Origin: Paucibacter aquatile
GTDB taxonomy: Bacteria; Pseudomonadota; Gammaproteobacteria; Burkholderiales; Burkholderiaceae_C
DNA length: 64,000 nt
Reading direction: 5' to 3'
Assembly: GCF_002885975.1 (NCBI RefSeq)
Contig: NZ_POSP01000004.1
Coordinates: forward strand, 1-64,000
In this document: piece after piece, positions 25,887-34,197 of the stretch
Numbering within the stretch: position 1 is the first letter of the stretch
Layout: every line of letters starts with the position of its first letter
Translations under genes and position numbers: made by a program
The notes under the pieces: generated by a model
What the model saw: the letters and a program-made list of their open reading frames with translations, nothing else
Databases searched by the model: none
What the model was told of the DNA's origin: nothing

Positions 25887-27047
25887 ATGCCCCACACCGT
25901 CACCCGCCGTGCCCGCCAGCTTTCTGCGCTCGCCCTTGTTTTTCCGCTCGTGGCCTTGCTGGGTGCCTGTGGCATGCAGGAGGCCGCCCCCGAGCCCGAG
26001 CGGGCCGTGCGCACCCTGACCCTGCAATCGGCCTCGAGCGGCCAGGTTCATGAGTACGCCGCCGAGGTTCGCGCCCGGGTGGAGTCCCGTCTTTCCTTCC
26101 GTGTCGGTGGCAAGGTGCTCAGCCGCAAGGTCAATGTCGGCGATCGGGTGCAGGCCGGCCAGGTGCTGGCTGTGATCGACCCGCAGGATCTGGTGCTGGG
26201 CCAGCAGGCGGCCAAGGCCGGTTTGCAAGCCGCTCGCGCCAACCGCGATCAATTGGGCGCCGAGCTCAAGCGCTTCATCGAGCTGCAGCAGCAGGGCTTC
26301 ATCAGCGCCGCCGAGCTGGAGCGCCGCGACCTGGCTTTCAAGGCCGCGCAAGCTCAGCTGGAGCAGGCCCGCACCCAGTTCGAGGCCCAGAACAACCAGG
26401 TGGCCTATGCCCAGCTGACCGCCGATGCGGCCGGCGTGGTGACGGCCGTGTTTGCCGAGCCCGGTATGGTGGTCGGCGCCGGCACGCCGGTGCTGCAGCT
26501 GGCGCATGACGGACCGCGCGATGTGGTGTTCTCTGTGCCCGAGGACCAGCTCGGCCGCCTGCGTGAGGCGGCCGGTCTGCCCGGCGGCTTGACGGTGCGT
26601 CTGTGGAGCGAGATCAAGCCCGGCGCCGCGGACGCCGCACCCAGCCATGCGCTGAGCCTGCGCGAGGTGTCGGCCGCCACCGATCCGGTGACTCGCACCT
26701 TCCAGATCAAGGCCGATGCCGGCAAGCTCGATGCGCGCATCGGCCAGACCGCGGCCGTGCTGCTGAGCTCGCCGCGGGTGGCCGAGGTGATCAAGCTGCC
26801 GCTGTCGGCGGTCTTGCAGACCCAGGGCCAGACTTCGGTCTGGGTGCTGGAGCCGGGCACGATGACGGTCAAGCAGCAGCCGGTGCAGGTCGGCGGCGCC
26901 GACGGCAATGAGGTGGTGGTGGCTGCGGGCCTGAAACCGGGCCAGGAGGTGGTGGTGGCCGGTGTGCATGTGCTCAAGGCCGGCCAGAAGGTCAAGCGCT
27001 ACGAGCAGGCGCTGCCTGCCGCAGCATCTGCCGCGGCTTCGCGCTGA
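25887..27047 (+). CDS. RND efflux periplasmic adaptor (membrane fusion protein), lipoprotein
   Basis: A 386-residue adaptor linking an inner-membrane RND pump to an outer-membrane channel. The N-terminus is a lipoprotein signal (LVFPLVALLGAC, Cys near residue 30). The lipoyl half-motifs (RVESRLSFRVGGKVLSRKVNVGDRVQAGQVLAVIDP), an alpha-hairpin (residues ~90-150) and the second lipoyl half (VVTAVFAEPGMVVGAGTPVLQL) follow, then beta-barrel and membrane-proximal domains. The ATG at 25887 has GAGG upstream. The permease starts 15 bases after its stop. No outer-membrane factor gene is present, so a TolC-like protein encoded elsewhere is expected. Confidence 0.93.
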   Translation: MPHTVTRRARQLSALALVFPLVALLGACGMQEAAPEPERAVRTLTLQSASSGQVHEYAAEVRARVESRLSFRVGGKVLSRKVNVGDRVQAGQVLAVIDPQDLVLGQQAAKAGLQAARANRDQLGAELKRFIELQQQGFISAAELERRDLAFKAAQAQLEQARTQFEAQNNQVAYAQLTADAAGVVTAVFAEPGMVVGAGTPVLQLAHDGPRDVVFSVPEDQLGRLREAAGLPGGLTVRLWSEIKPGAADAAPSHALSLREVSAATDPVTRTFQIKADAGKLDARIGQTAAVLLSSPRVAEVIKLPLSAVLQTQGQTSVWVLEPGTMTVKQQPVQVGGADGNEVVVAAGLKPGQEVVVAGVHVLKAGQKVKRYEQALPAAASAAASR

Positions 27048-27062
27048 TCCGGAGCACGCTGC

Positions 27063-30000
27063 ATGAGCCTTCACGAGCCCCACGCGCCCGCGGCTGCCGG
27101 CCGCCATTCTTTCAATATGTCACGCTGGGCGCTGGAGCACCCGGCGCTGACCCGCTACCTGATGATCGTGCTCATGGTCATGGGCTTTGCCGCCTATTTC
27201 CAGCTGGGCCAGGATGAGGACCCGCCCTTCACCTTCCGGGTGATGGTGGTGCAGGCCTTCTGGCCGGGCGCCACCGCCCAGCAGATGGCCGAGCAGGTGA
27301 CCGACAAGATCGAGAAGACCCTGCAGGAAGTGCCGCTGGGCGACAAGATCCTCAGCAGCACCAAGCCCGGTGAATCCTTGACGGTGTTCCAGCTCAAGGA
27401 CGATTCGGCTGCCAAGGATGTGCCCGAGGTCTGGTACCAGGTGCGCAAGCGCCTGGGCGATATGAAGGGCACCCTGCCGCAAGGCGTGTACGGGCCTTTC
27501 TTCAACGACGAGTTCGGCGATGTCTACGGCTCCATTTTCGCGCTCTCGGCCGATGGTTTTTCGCCGGAAGAGCTGCGCGAGCATGCCGAGCGCGTGCGTT
27601 CGCAGCTGCTGCGTGTGCCCGATGTGACCAAGGTCGAGACCTTTGGCGCACAGCCCGAGAAGGTCTTCATCGAGGTCTCGCAGAAGCGACTGGCCAATCT
27701 GGGCCTGGACTTCGGTCAGGTGATCAACCAGCTCGGCGCGCAGAACGCGGTCGAGGGTGGCGGCGTGCTCAATGCCGGTGCCGGCAATCTGCAGGTCCGC
27801 ATCGGCGGGCAGTTCAATTCGGTGGAGGCACTCAAAGACTTTGCCATCCGCGCCATCAACCCGGTGACCGGCCAGGCCAGCAATTTGCGCCTCTCGGACA
27901 TCGCCGAGGTGCGCCGCGGCTATGCCGACCCACCGGCCGTGATGGTGCGCCATCAGGGCAAGGATGTGATCGCCCTGGGCGTGTCCATGGGCAAGGGCGG
28001 CGACATCATCGCCATGGGCAAGGCCTTGCAAAAGGCCACGGCCGCCATTCGCAAAACCCTGCCGGCCGGCATCGAGCTGGTGCAGGTGCAGGACCAGCCG
28101 CAGGCGGTGACCCGCTCGGTCAACGAGTTCGTGCAGGTGCTGCTGGAGGCGGTGGTGATCGTGCTGGCCGTCAGCTTCATCGCCCTGGGCCTGCACACAC
28201 GGCCGCTGCGTGTGGACATCTGGCCGGGCCTGGTGGTGGCGATCACCATCCCGCTGGTGCTGGCCATCACTTTTGTGACCATGTTCTATTGGAGCGTGGG
28301 CCTGCACAAGATTTCGCTGGGCTCGCTCATCATCGCCCTGGGCCTGCTGGTGGACGACGCCATCATTGCCGTCGAGATGATGGTGCGCAAGCTGGAGGAG
28401 GGCTACGACAAGATGTACGCCGCCACCTTCGCCTACGACGCGACGGCCATGCCCATGCTGACCGGCACGCTGATCACGGCGGTGGGTTTCTTGCCGATCG
28501 GCCTGGCCAAGTCGGTGACCGGCGAGTACACCTTTGCCATCTTCGCCGTCACCGCGGCGGCGCTGATGATTTCCTGGTTTGTGTCGGTCTACTTCGTGCC
28601 CTATCTGGGCGCGCTGCTCCTGCACACCCATGCGGCCAAGGAGGGGCAGGCGCACGAGATGTTCGACACGCCCTTCTACAGCCGCTTCCGCACGGCCGTG
28701 GGTTGGTGCGTGCAGCACCGCTGGCTGACGATTGGCGCCACCGTGCTGGTGTTCGCACTCGGCCTGCTGGGCATGACCCGGGTGCAGCAGCAGTTCTTCC
28801 CGGATTCCAGCCGGCCCGAAATCCTGGTCGACATGACCTTGCCCGAGGGCTCGACCATCCAGCAAAGCCGTGCCGTGGCGGAGCGTTTCGAGGCGCGCAT
28901 GCTGAAGGAGGAGGGGGTCTCGACGGTCAGCACCTGGATCGGTTCGGGCGTGCCGCGCTTCTACTTGCCCATGGACGTGGTCTTCCCCGATCCGGCGGTC
29001 AGCCAGGCCATCGTCCTGCCCAAGGGCATGAAGGAGCGCGAGGCCTTGCGCAAGCGCCTGCCCGAGCTGCTGGCGGCGGAGTTCCCTGAGGTGCGCGCCC
29101 GCGTCAAGCTGCTGCCCAACGGACCGCCGGTGGCGTATCCGGTGCAGTTCCGCGTTTCGGGCGAGAAGGTCGAGCAGGTGCGCTACTGGGCCGATCAGGC
29201 CAAGGAGATTGTTCGCGCCAACCCGCATATGCGCGGCGTCAATGACAACTGGCGCGAGTCCATCAAGGTGCTCAAGCTCGATGTCGACCAGGACAAGGCG
29301 CGCGCGCTGGGCGTCACCAGCCAGAGCCTGGCGCAGGCTTCGCGCACCATGTTCTCCGGCACCACCATCGGCCAGTACCGCGAGGGCGACAAGCTGGTGG
29401 ACATCGTGCTGCGCCCGCCGCAGGAAGAGCGCAACGCCATCACCGACATCGGCAATGCCTATGTCATGACCGGCACCGGCCGCTCGGTGCCGCTGACGCA
29501 GATTGCCAAGGTTGGCTTTGCCTGGGAGCCCGGCGTGTTGGCGCGCCAGGGTCGCAGCTATGCGGTGACCGTGCAGGGCGATGTGACCGAGGGCATGCAG
29601 GGCGCCACGGTCAGCGCGCAGATCTGGCCGCAGTTGCAGGCGTTGCAGGCCAAGATGCCGCCGGGCTACAGCATCTCTGTCGCCGGCGCCGTGGAGGAAA
29701 GCAGCAAGGGCCAGGGCTCGATCGCGGCCGGCGTGCCGGTGATGCTCTTCATCACCTTCACCCTGCTGATGCTGCAGCTGCAGAGCTTCTCGCGCTCCAT
29801 GCTGGTGTTCCTGACCGGGCCGCTGGGCATTGCGGGTGTGGCGGCGGCGCTGCTGATCCTGGACAAGCCGTTCGGCTTCGTGGCCCTGCTCGGTGTGATC
29901 GCGCTGATGGGCATGATCATGCGCAACTCGGTCATCTTGATCGACCAGATCGAGCAGGACCGGGCGCGCGGCGTGCCGGCCTGGAACGCCATCGTCGAGT

Positions 30001-30260
30001 CAGCGGTGCGGCGTTTCCGGCCCATCGTGCTGACCGCGGCGGCGGCCGTGCTGGCCATGGTGCCGTTGTCGCGCAGCGTGTTCTGGGGGCCGATGGCCGT
30101 GGCCATCATGGGCGGCCTGATCGTCGCCACGGCCCTGACGCTGCTGGCGCTGCCGGCCATGTACGCGGCCTGGTTCCGCGTGCGCCGGCCGGAAGAGGGG
30201 CATTCTCAGCTGCCGCCCTCGCAGCTCAGCGCCGACCAGCTGCTGCACTCGCGGCTGTGA
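27063..30260 (+). CDS. RND efflux permease (AcrB/HAE-type family)
   Basis: Proton-driven inner-membrane exporter of 1065 residues, normal for the family. The first membrane helix (RYLMIVLMVMGFAAYFQLG) follows a 20-residue cytoplasmic start. The proton-relay double Asp is present in helix 4 (LGLLVDDAIIAVEMMVRKLEEG). Two large periplasmic loops and the second half (LLGVIALMGMIMRNSVILIDQIEQ) are intact. The pattern of conserved residues looks like the hydrophobe/drug group rather than heavy-metal pumps, but substrates cannot be read from sequence. Co-transcribed with the adaptor. Confidence 0.94.
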   Translation: MSLHEPHAPAAAGRHSFNMSRWALEHPALTRYLMIVLMVMGFAAYFQLGQDEDPPFTFRVMVVQAFWPGATAQQMAEQVTDKIEKTLQEVPLGDKILSSTKPGESLTVFQLKDDSAAKDVPEVWYQVRKRLGDMKGTLPQGVYGPFFNDEFGDVYGSIFALSADGFSPEELREHAERVRSQLLRVPDVTKVETFGAQPEKVFIEVSQKRLANLGLDFGQVINQLGAQNAVEGGGVLNAGAGNLQVRIGGQFNSVEALKDFAIRAINPVTGQASNLRLSDIAEVRRGYADPPAVMVRHQGKDVIALGVSMGKGGDIIAMGKALQKATAAIRKTLPAGIELVQVQDQPQAVTRSVNEFVQVLLEAVVIVLAVSFIALGLHTRPLRVDIWPGLVVAITIPLVLAITFVTMFYWSVGLHKISLGSLIIALGLLVDDAIIAVEMMVRKLEEGYDKMYAATFAYDATAMPMLTGTLITAVGFLPIGLAKSVTGEYTFAIFAVTAAALMISWFVSVYFVPYLGALLLHTHAAKEGQAHEMFDTPFYSRFRTAVGWCVQHRWLTIGATVLVFALGLLGMTRVQQQFFPDSSRPEILVDMTLPEGSTIQQSRAVAERFEARMLKEEGVSTVSTWIGSGVPRFYLPMDVVFPDPAVSQAIVLPKGMKEREALRKRLPELLAAEFPEVRARVKLLPNGPPVAYPVQFRVSGEKVEQVRYWADQAKEIVRANPHMRGVNDNWRESIKVLKLDVDQDKARALGVTSQSLAQASRTMFSGTTIGQYREGDKLVDIVLRPPQEERNAITDIGNAYVMTGTGRSVPLTQIAKVGFAWEPGVLARQGRSYAVTVQGDVTEGMQGATVSAQIWPQLQALQAKMPPGYSISVAGAVEESSKGQGSIAAGVPVMLFITFTLLMLQLQSFSRSMLVFLTGPLGIAGVAAALLILDKPFGFVALLGVIALMGMIMRNSVILIDQIEQDRARGVPAWNAIVESAVRRFRPIVLTAAAAVLAMVPLSRSVFWGPMAVAIMGGLIVATALTLLALPAMYAAWFRVRRPEEGHSQLPPSQLSADQLLHSRL

Positions 30261-30484
30261 TCGGGCTGTGATCGGACCATCGCTTGCGGGGCGCTTTCTG
30301 CCTCGCAAGCGCGGTGCTTGACCCTGCGCGCGCGGCCTCGCGCAGCGGGGCGCACCGGGGGTTTTCCTTGGGGCCAATTTTTGGCCCTCCAATTGGCTAC
30401 AATCCACGGTTTGCCGAAATGCCACGGGCTTGCAAGGCAGGGTTCCTGAGAGGGGGCCGGGCCAAGCAGGCTTGAATCCACTTA

Positions 30485-30571
30485 GCGCGGGTGGCGAAAT
30501 TGGTAGACGCACCAGGTTTAGGTCCTGACGCCTTCACCGGCGTGCCGGTTCGAGTCCGGCCCCGCGCACCA
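30485..30571 (+). tRNA. tRNA-Leu(TAG)
   Basis: 87-base class II tRNA: acceptor GCGCGGG pairs with CCCGCGC, D-arm AATTGGTAGACGC, anticodon loop TTTAGGT (anticodon TAG), long variable arm, T-arm GGTTCGAGTCC, encoded CCA end. It lies 27 bases before tig. A -10-like TACAAT is at 30398-30403. Confidence 0.96.
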
Positions 30572-30598
30572 GATAACTTTGTTTGTACTGAGTCAAAA

Positions 30599-31915
30599 AT
30601 GGCTGTCACCGTCGAAACCCTCGAAAAGCTCGAACGCCGCATCACGCTCACGCTGGCGGCCGCTGACATCAACAGCGAAGTCGAGAACCGTCTCAAGAAA
30701 CTGGCCCGCACCGTCAAGGCCGATGGCTTCCGCCCCGGCAAGGTGCCGATGAGCGTGGTCGCTCAGCGTTATGGCTACTCCGTCCAGTACGAAGTCATGA
30801 ACGACAAGCTGGGCGAGGCCTTCTCGGCCGCCGCCAACGAAGCGCAGCTGCGCGTCGCCGGCGCACCGAAGATCGCCCAGAAGGAAGAGTCGCCCGAAGG
30901 CCAGATGGCCTTCGACGCCACCTTCGAGGTCTACCCGGAAGTCAAGCTGGGTGATCTGTCGGCCGCCGACATCGAGCGCGTCGCCAGCGAAGTGACCGAA
31001 GAAGCGATCGACAAGACCGTCGACATCCTGCGCAAGCAGCGCCGCACCTTCGCTCAGCGCGCCGCCGCTGAAGCTGCCGCCGATGGCGACCGCGTCACCA
31101 TCGACTTCGAAGGCAAGCTGGACGGCGAGCCCTTCGCCGGCGGCAAGGCCGACGGTTTCCAATTCATCATTGGCGAAGGCCAGATGCTGGAAGCTTTCGA
31201 GAAGGCCGTGCGCGGCATGAAGGTGGGCGAGTCCAAGACTTTCCCCCTGGCCTTCCCCGAGGACTATCACGGCAAGGACGTGGCCGGCAAGGAAGCCGAC
31301 TTCCTGGTGACGGTCAAGAAGATCGAAACTCAGCACCTGCCGGAAGTGAACGAAGCCTTCGCCAAGTCCCTGGGCATTGGTGAAGCCTCGGTCGACGGCC
31401 TGCGCGCTGACATCAAGAAGAACCTTGAGCGCGAAGTGAAGTTCCGCGTGCTGGCTCGCAACAAGGGCGCCGTGATGGAAGCCCTGGTGGCCAGTGCCGA
31501 ACTCGACGTGCCCAACGCCCTGGTGGCAGGCGAAGCCGAACGCCTGGTGGCCGCAGCCCGCGAAGACCTGAAGAAGCGTGGCGTGAAGGATGCCGACAAG
31601 GCGCCGATCCCCGAAGAAATCTTCAAGCCCCAAGCCGAGCGCCGCGTGCGCCTGGGTCTGGTGGTGGCCGAGCTGGTGCGCGCCAACAATCTGCAAGCCA
31701 AGCCCGAGCAGCTGCAAGCGCACATCGAAGAGCTGGCCCAGAGCTACGAAAAGCCCGCTGAAGTGGTGCGTTGGTACCTGAGCGATCGCAACCGTCTGGC
31801 CGAAGTGGAAGCCGTGGTCGTTGAAAACAACGTCACCGATTTCGTGCTGTCCAAGGCCAAGGTCAGCGACAAGACCCTGCCCTTCGACGAGCTGATGGCC
31901 ACCGCCGGCAACTGA
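30599..31915 (+). CDS. tig: Trigger factor
   Basis: Ribosome-associated chaperone and peptidyl-prolyl isomerase. The 438-residue protein has the N-terminal ribosome-binding domain (signature GFRPGKVPMSVVAQRYG, residues 40-56), the central FKBP-like domain (DRVTIDFEGKLDGEPFAGG ... VRGMKVGESKTFPLAFPEDYHG) and the helical C-terminal arms. The ATG at 30599 starts the family sequence MAVTVETLEKLERR; the frame continues upstream into tRNA-Leu without meaning. No strong ribosome-binding site is seen. It heads the classical tig-clpP-clpX-lon proteostasis block. Confidence 0.97.
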   Translation: MAVTVETLEKLERRITLTLAAADINSEVENRLKKLARTVKADGFRPGKVPMSVVAQRYGYSVQYEVMNDKLGEAFSAAANEAQLRVAGAPKIAQKEESPEGQMAFDATFEVYPEVKLGDLSAADIERVASEVTEEAIDKTVDILRKQRRTFAQRAAAEAAADGDRVTIDFEGKLDGEPFAGGKADGFQFIIGEGQMLEAFEKAVRGMKVGESKTFPLAFPEDYHGKDVAGKEADFLVTVKKIETQHLPEVNEAFAKSLGIGEASVDGLRADIKKNLEREVKFRVLARNKGAVMEALVASAELDVPNALVAGEAERLVAAAREDLKKRGVKDADKAPIPEEIFKPQAERRVRLGLVVAELVRANNLQAKPEQLQAHIEELAQSYEKPAEVVRWYLSDRNRLAEVEAVVVENNVTDFVLSKAKVSDKTLPFDELMATAGN

Positions 31916-31940
31916 TCTCGTCGGCTGCCCGCAGCCTGAG

Positions 31941-31980
31941 AGGCGCCGTACCGCAAGGCCGGCGCCTTTTTTCATTTTTT
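31941..31980 (+). terminator. Intrinsic terminator after tig
   Basis: Stem AGGCGCC / GGCGCCT around a 13-base loop, followed by TTTTTTCATTTTTT. Downstream genes need their own promoter, and a heat-shock-like one follows. Confidence 0.88.
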
Positions 31981-31990
31981 CAGGCTTTCT

Positions 31991-32018
31991 CTTGCGGCCA
32001 CATAATCAGTCCCCATAC
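31991..32018 (+). promoter_or_regulatory. Sigma-32 (heat-shock) type promoter of clpP
   Basis: CTTGCGG (31991-31997), 13-bp spacer, CCCCATAC (32011-32018). Against the E. coli RpoH consensus CTTGAAA-N13-CCCCATNT this is 5/7 in the -35 and 6/7 of the defined -10 positions. It lies 60 bases before the clpP ATG and just after the tig terminator. Confidence 0.65.
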
Positions 32019-32077
32019 CTAGTCGGTGCAAGCAAGTCGTTCGGTCATCAAGCCCATTTTTCTGAGGAAGAACATCC

Positions 32078-32686
32078 ATGAGCGCGCTGGAAATCAACAA
32101 CCTGGGCATGGTGCCCATCGTCATCGAACAATCGGGTCGCGGTGAGCGCGCCTACGACATCTACAGCCGCCTGCTGCGCGAGCGCATCATTTTCCTGGTC
32201 GGCCCGGTGAACGATGCCGTGGCCAATCTGGTGGTGGCGCAGATGCTGTTCCTGGAGAGCGAGAACCCCGACAAGGACATCTTCCTCTACATCAACTCGC
32301 CCGGCGGCAGCGTCTCGGCCGGCATGTCGATCTACGACACCATGCAGTTCATCAAGCCCCAGGTGTCGACCCTGTGCATGGGCATGGCCGCCAGCATGGG
32401 CGCCTTCCTGCTGGCCGCAGGGGCCAAGGGCAAGCGCATGGCGCTGCCGAATGCCAAGGTCATGATCCACCAGCCGCTGGGCGGCACGCAGGGCCAGGCC
32501 ACCGACATCGAGATCCACGCCCGCGAGATCCTCAAGACCCGCGAGCAGCTCAACCGCATCCTGGCCGAGCGTTCGGGTCAGAGCCTGGAGAAGATCCAGA
32601 ACGACACCGAGCGCGACTACTACATGTCCGCCGCTGAAGCGCAGGCCTATGGCCTGATCGACCAGGTGGTGGAAAAGCGCGCCTGA
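32078..32686 (+). CDS. clpP: ATP-dependent Clp protease proteolytic subunit
   Basis: Serine peptidase that forms the double-ring chamber served by ClpX/ClpA. The 202-residue length is typical. The catalytic triad is visible: Ser in GMAASMGAFLLAAG (around residue 106), His in NAKVMIHQPLGG (around 131) and Asp in DTERDYYMSA (around 180). GAGGAAG precedes the ATG. clpX follows 131 bp later with a hairpin between the two. Confidence 0.97.
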   Translation: MSALEINNLGMVPIVIEQSGRGERAYDIYSRLLRERIIFLVGPVNDAVANLVVAQMLFLESENPDKDIFLYINSPGGSVSAGMSIYDTMQFIKPQVSTLCMGMAASMGAFLLAAGAKGKRMALPNAKVMIHQPLGGTQGQATDIEIHAREILKTREQLNRILAERSGQSLEKIQNDTERDYYMSAAEAQAYGLIDQVVEKRA

Positions 32687-32734
32687 GCATCCGCTCGCTG
32701 GCGGCCTGAATCCAGGCCCAATTGACGGCAGGAG

Positions 32735-32764
32735 GGGGCCCTTATCCAGAAAAGGGCCCCTTGT
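32735..32764 (+). terminator. Hairpin between clpP and clpX
   Basis: Perfect 9-bp stem GGGGCCCTT / AAGGGCCCC followed by TTGTCC. The weak T-run suggests partial termination or mRNA processing rather than a full stop, which would set the ClpP:ClpX ratio. Confidence 0.5.
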
Positions 32765-32817
32765 CCGTTTGAACTATCATCACTGCAGGCATTCACGCCT
32801 GAAAGACAAGCAGATCC

Positions 32818-34086
32818 ATGGCCGAGAAAAAAGGCAATTCCAGCGAAAAAGTCCTGTACTGCTCCTTCTGCGGCAAAAGCCAGCATGAGGTGAAGAAGCT
32901 GATCGCTGGCCCATCGGTGTTCATTTGCGACGAGTGCATCGAGCTCTGCAATGACATCGTCCGCGACGAAGTGCCGGCCGACACGCCGCAGGCGCGCGCC
33001 AGCAAGTCTGATCTGCCGGTGCCCAGCGAGATCAAGGCCAGCCTCGATCAGTATGTGATCGGCCAGGATGTCGCCAAGCGCACCTTGTCGGTCGCGGTCT
33101 ACAACCACTACAAGCGCCTGCGCCATATGGCCGGCACCAAGGACACGGTCGAGCTGTCCAAGAGCAACATCCTCTTGATCGGCCCCACCGGCTCCGGCAA
33201 GACCCTGCTGGCTCAGACCCTGGCGCGCTTGCTGAATGTGCCCTTCGTCATCGCCGACGCGACCACGCTGACCGAAGCGGGTTATGTGGGCGAGGATGTC
33301 GAGAACATCATCCAGAAGCTGCTGCAGAACTGCAATTACGACGTCGAGCGCGCCCAGCGCGGCATCGTCTATATCGACGAAATCGACAAGATCAGCCGCA
33401 AGGCCGACAACCCCTCCATCACCCGCGATGTGTCGGGCGAGGGCGTGCAGCAGGCTTTGCTGAAGCTGGTCGAGGGCACCATGGCTTCGGTGCCGCCGCA
33501 AGGTGGCCGCAAGCACCCGAATCAAGACTTCCTGCAGATCGACACGACCAACATCCTGTTCATCTGCGGCGGCGCTTTCGATGGCCTGGAGAAGGTCATC
33601 CAGAACCGTTCGGAAAAGTCCGGTATCGGCTTCGGCGCTTCGGTGCAGAGCAAGACCGACCGCCGCGCGGCCGAGCTGTTCCGCGAAGTGGAGCCCGAAG
33701 ATCTGATCAAGTTCGGCATCATTCCCGAGCTGGTTGGGCGTCTGCCGGTGGTGGCCACCCTGGGCGAGCTGACCGAAGACGCCTTGGTGCAGATCCTGAC
33801 CGAGCCCAAGAACGCGCTGGTCAAGCAGTACCAGCAGCTGTTCGCCATGGACGGCGTCGAGCTGGAAGTTCGCCCCTCGGCCCTGACGGCCATTGCCCGC
33901 AAGGCGCTGGCGCGCAAGATCGGTGCCCGCGGTCTGCGCTCCATCATGGAGCTCTCGCTGATCGACACCATGTTCGAGCTGCCAGCCCTGGACGGCGTGG
34001 CCAAGGTGGTGCTGGACGAGCACAACATTGACGAAGCCGCCAAGCCCTTGCTGGTGTATCGCGAGCAGGCCAAGGCCAGCGCCTGA
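32818..34086 (+). CDS. clpX: ATP-dependent Clp protease ATPase subunit ClpX
   Basis: AAA+ unfoldase that feeds ClpP. The 422-residue protein begins with the zinc-binding domain (YCSFCGKSQHEVKK and FICDECIELCNDI, four Cys). Walker A is GPTGSGKT near residue 123 and Walker B is IVYIDEIDKI. The IGF-type ClpP-docking loop reads KSGIGFGASV. The C-terminal small domain is complete. A 10-bp hairpin follows the stop. Confidence 0.97.
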   Translation: MAEKKGNSSEKVLYCSFCGKSQHEVKKLIAGPSVFICDECIELCNDIVRDEVPADTPQARASKSDLPVPSEIKASLDQYVIGQDVAKRTLSVAVYNHYKRLRHMAGTKDTVELSKSNILLIGPTGSGKTLLAQTLARLLNVPFVIADATTLTEAGYVGEDVENIIQKLLQNCNYDVERAQRGIVYIDEIDKISRKADNPSITRDVSGEGVQQALLKLVEGTMASVPPQGGRKHPNQDFLQIDTTNILFICGGAFDGLEKVIQNRSEKSGIGFGASVQSKTDRRAAELFREVEPEDLIKFGIIPELVGRLPVVATLGELTEDALVQILTEPKNALVKQYQQLFAMDGVELEVRPSALTAIARKALARKIGARGLRSIMELSLIDTMFELPALDGVAKVVLDEHNIDEAAKPLLVYREQAKASA

Positions 34087-34104
34087 GGTCGAATGAAGAC
34101 AAAC

Positions 34105-34131
34105 GAACTGGCGGTGAATTGCCGCCAGTTC
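34105..34131 (+). terminator. Hairpin after clpX (no T-run)
   Basis: Perfect 10-bp stem GAACTGGCGG / CCGCCAGTTC with loop TGAATTG, 18 bases past the clpX stop. There is no T-run, so it may protect the 3' end or assist Rho-dependent termination. Confidence 0.45.
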
Positions 34132-34146
34132 CATGCCCCCGGGCAT

Positions 34147-34174
34147 CTTGCAATACAGCCCTCAGACCGCATCT
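34147..34174 (+). promoter_or_regulatory. Sigma-32 (heat-shock) type promoter of lon
   Basis: CTTGCAA (34147-34153), 13-bp spacer, CCGCATCT (34167-34174). Each half differs from the E. coli RpoH consensus CTTGAAA / CCCCATNT at one position, and spacing is ideal. It ends 23 bases before the lon ATG. An 8-bp inverted repeat CTCAGACC / GGTCTGAG overlaps the -10. Confidence 0.7.
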
Positions 34175-34197
34175 GGGTCTGAGAAAGAGAGGTTTTC

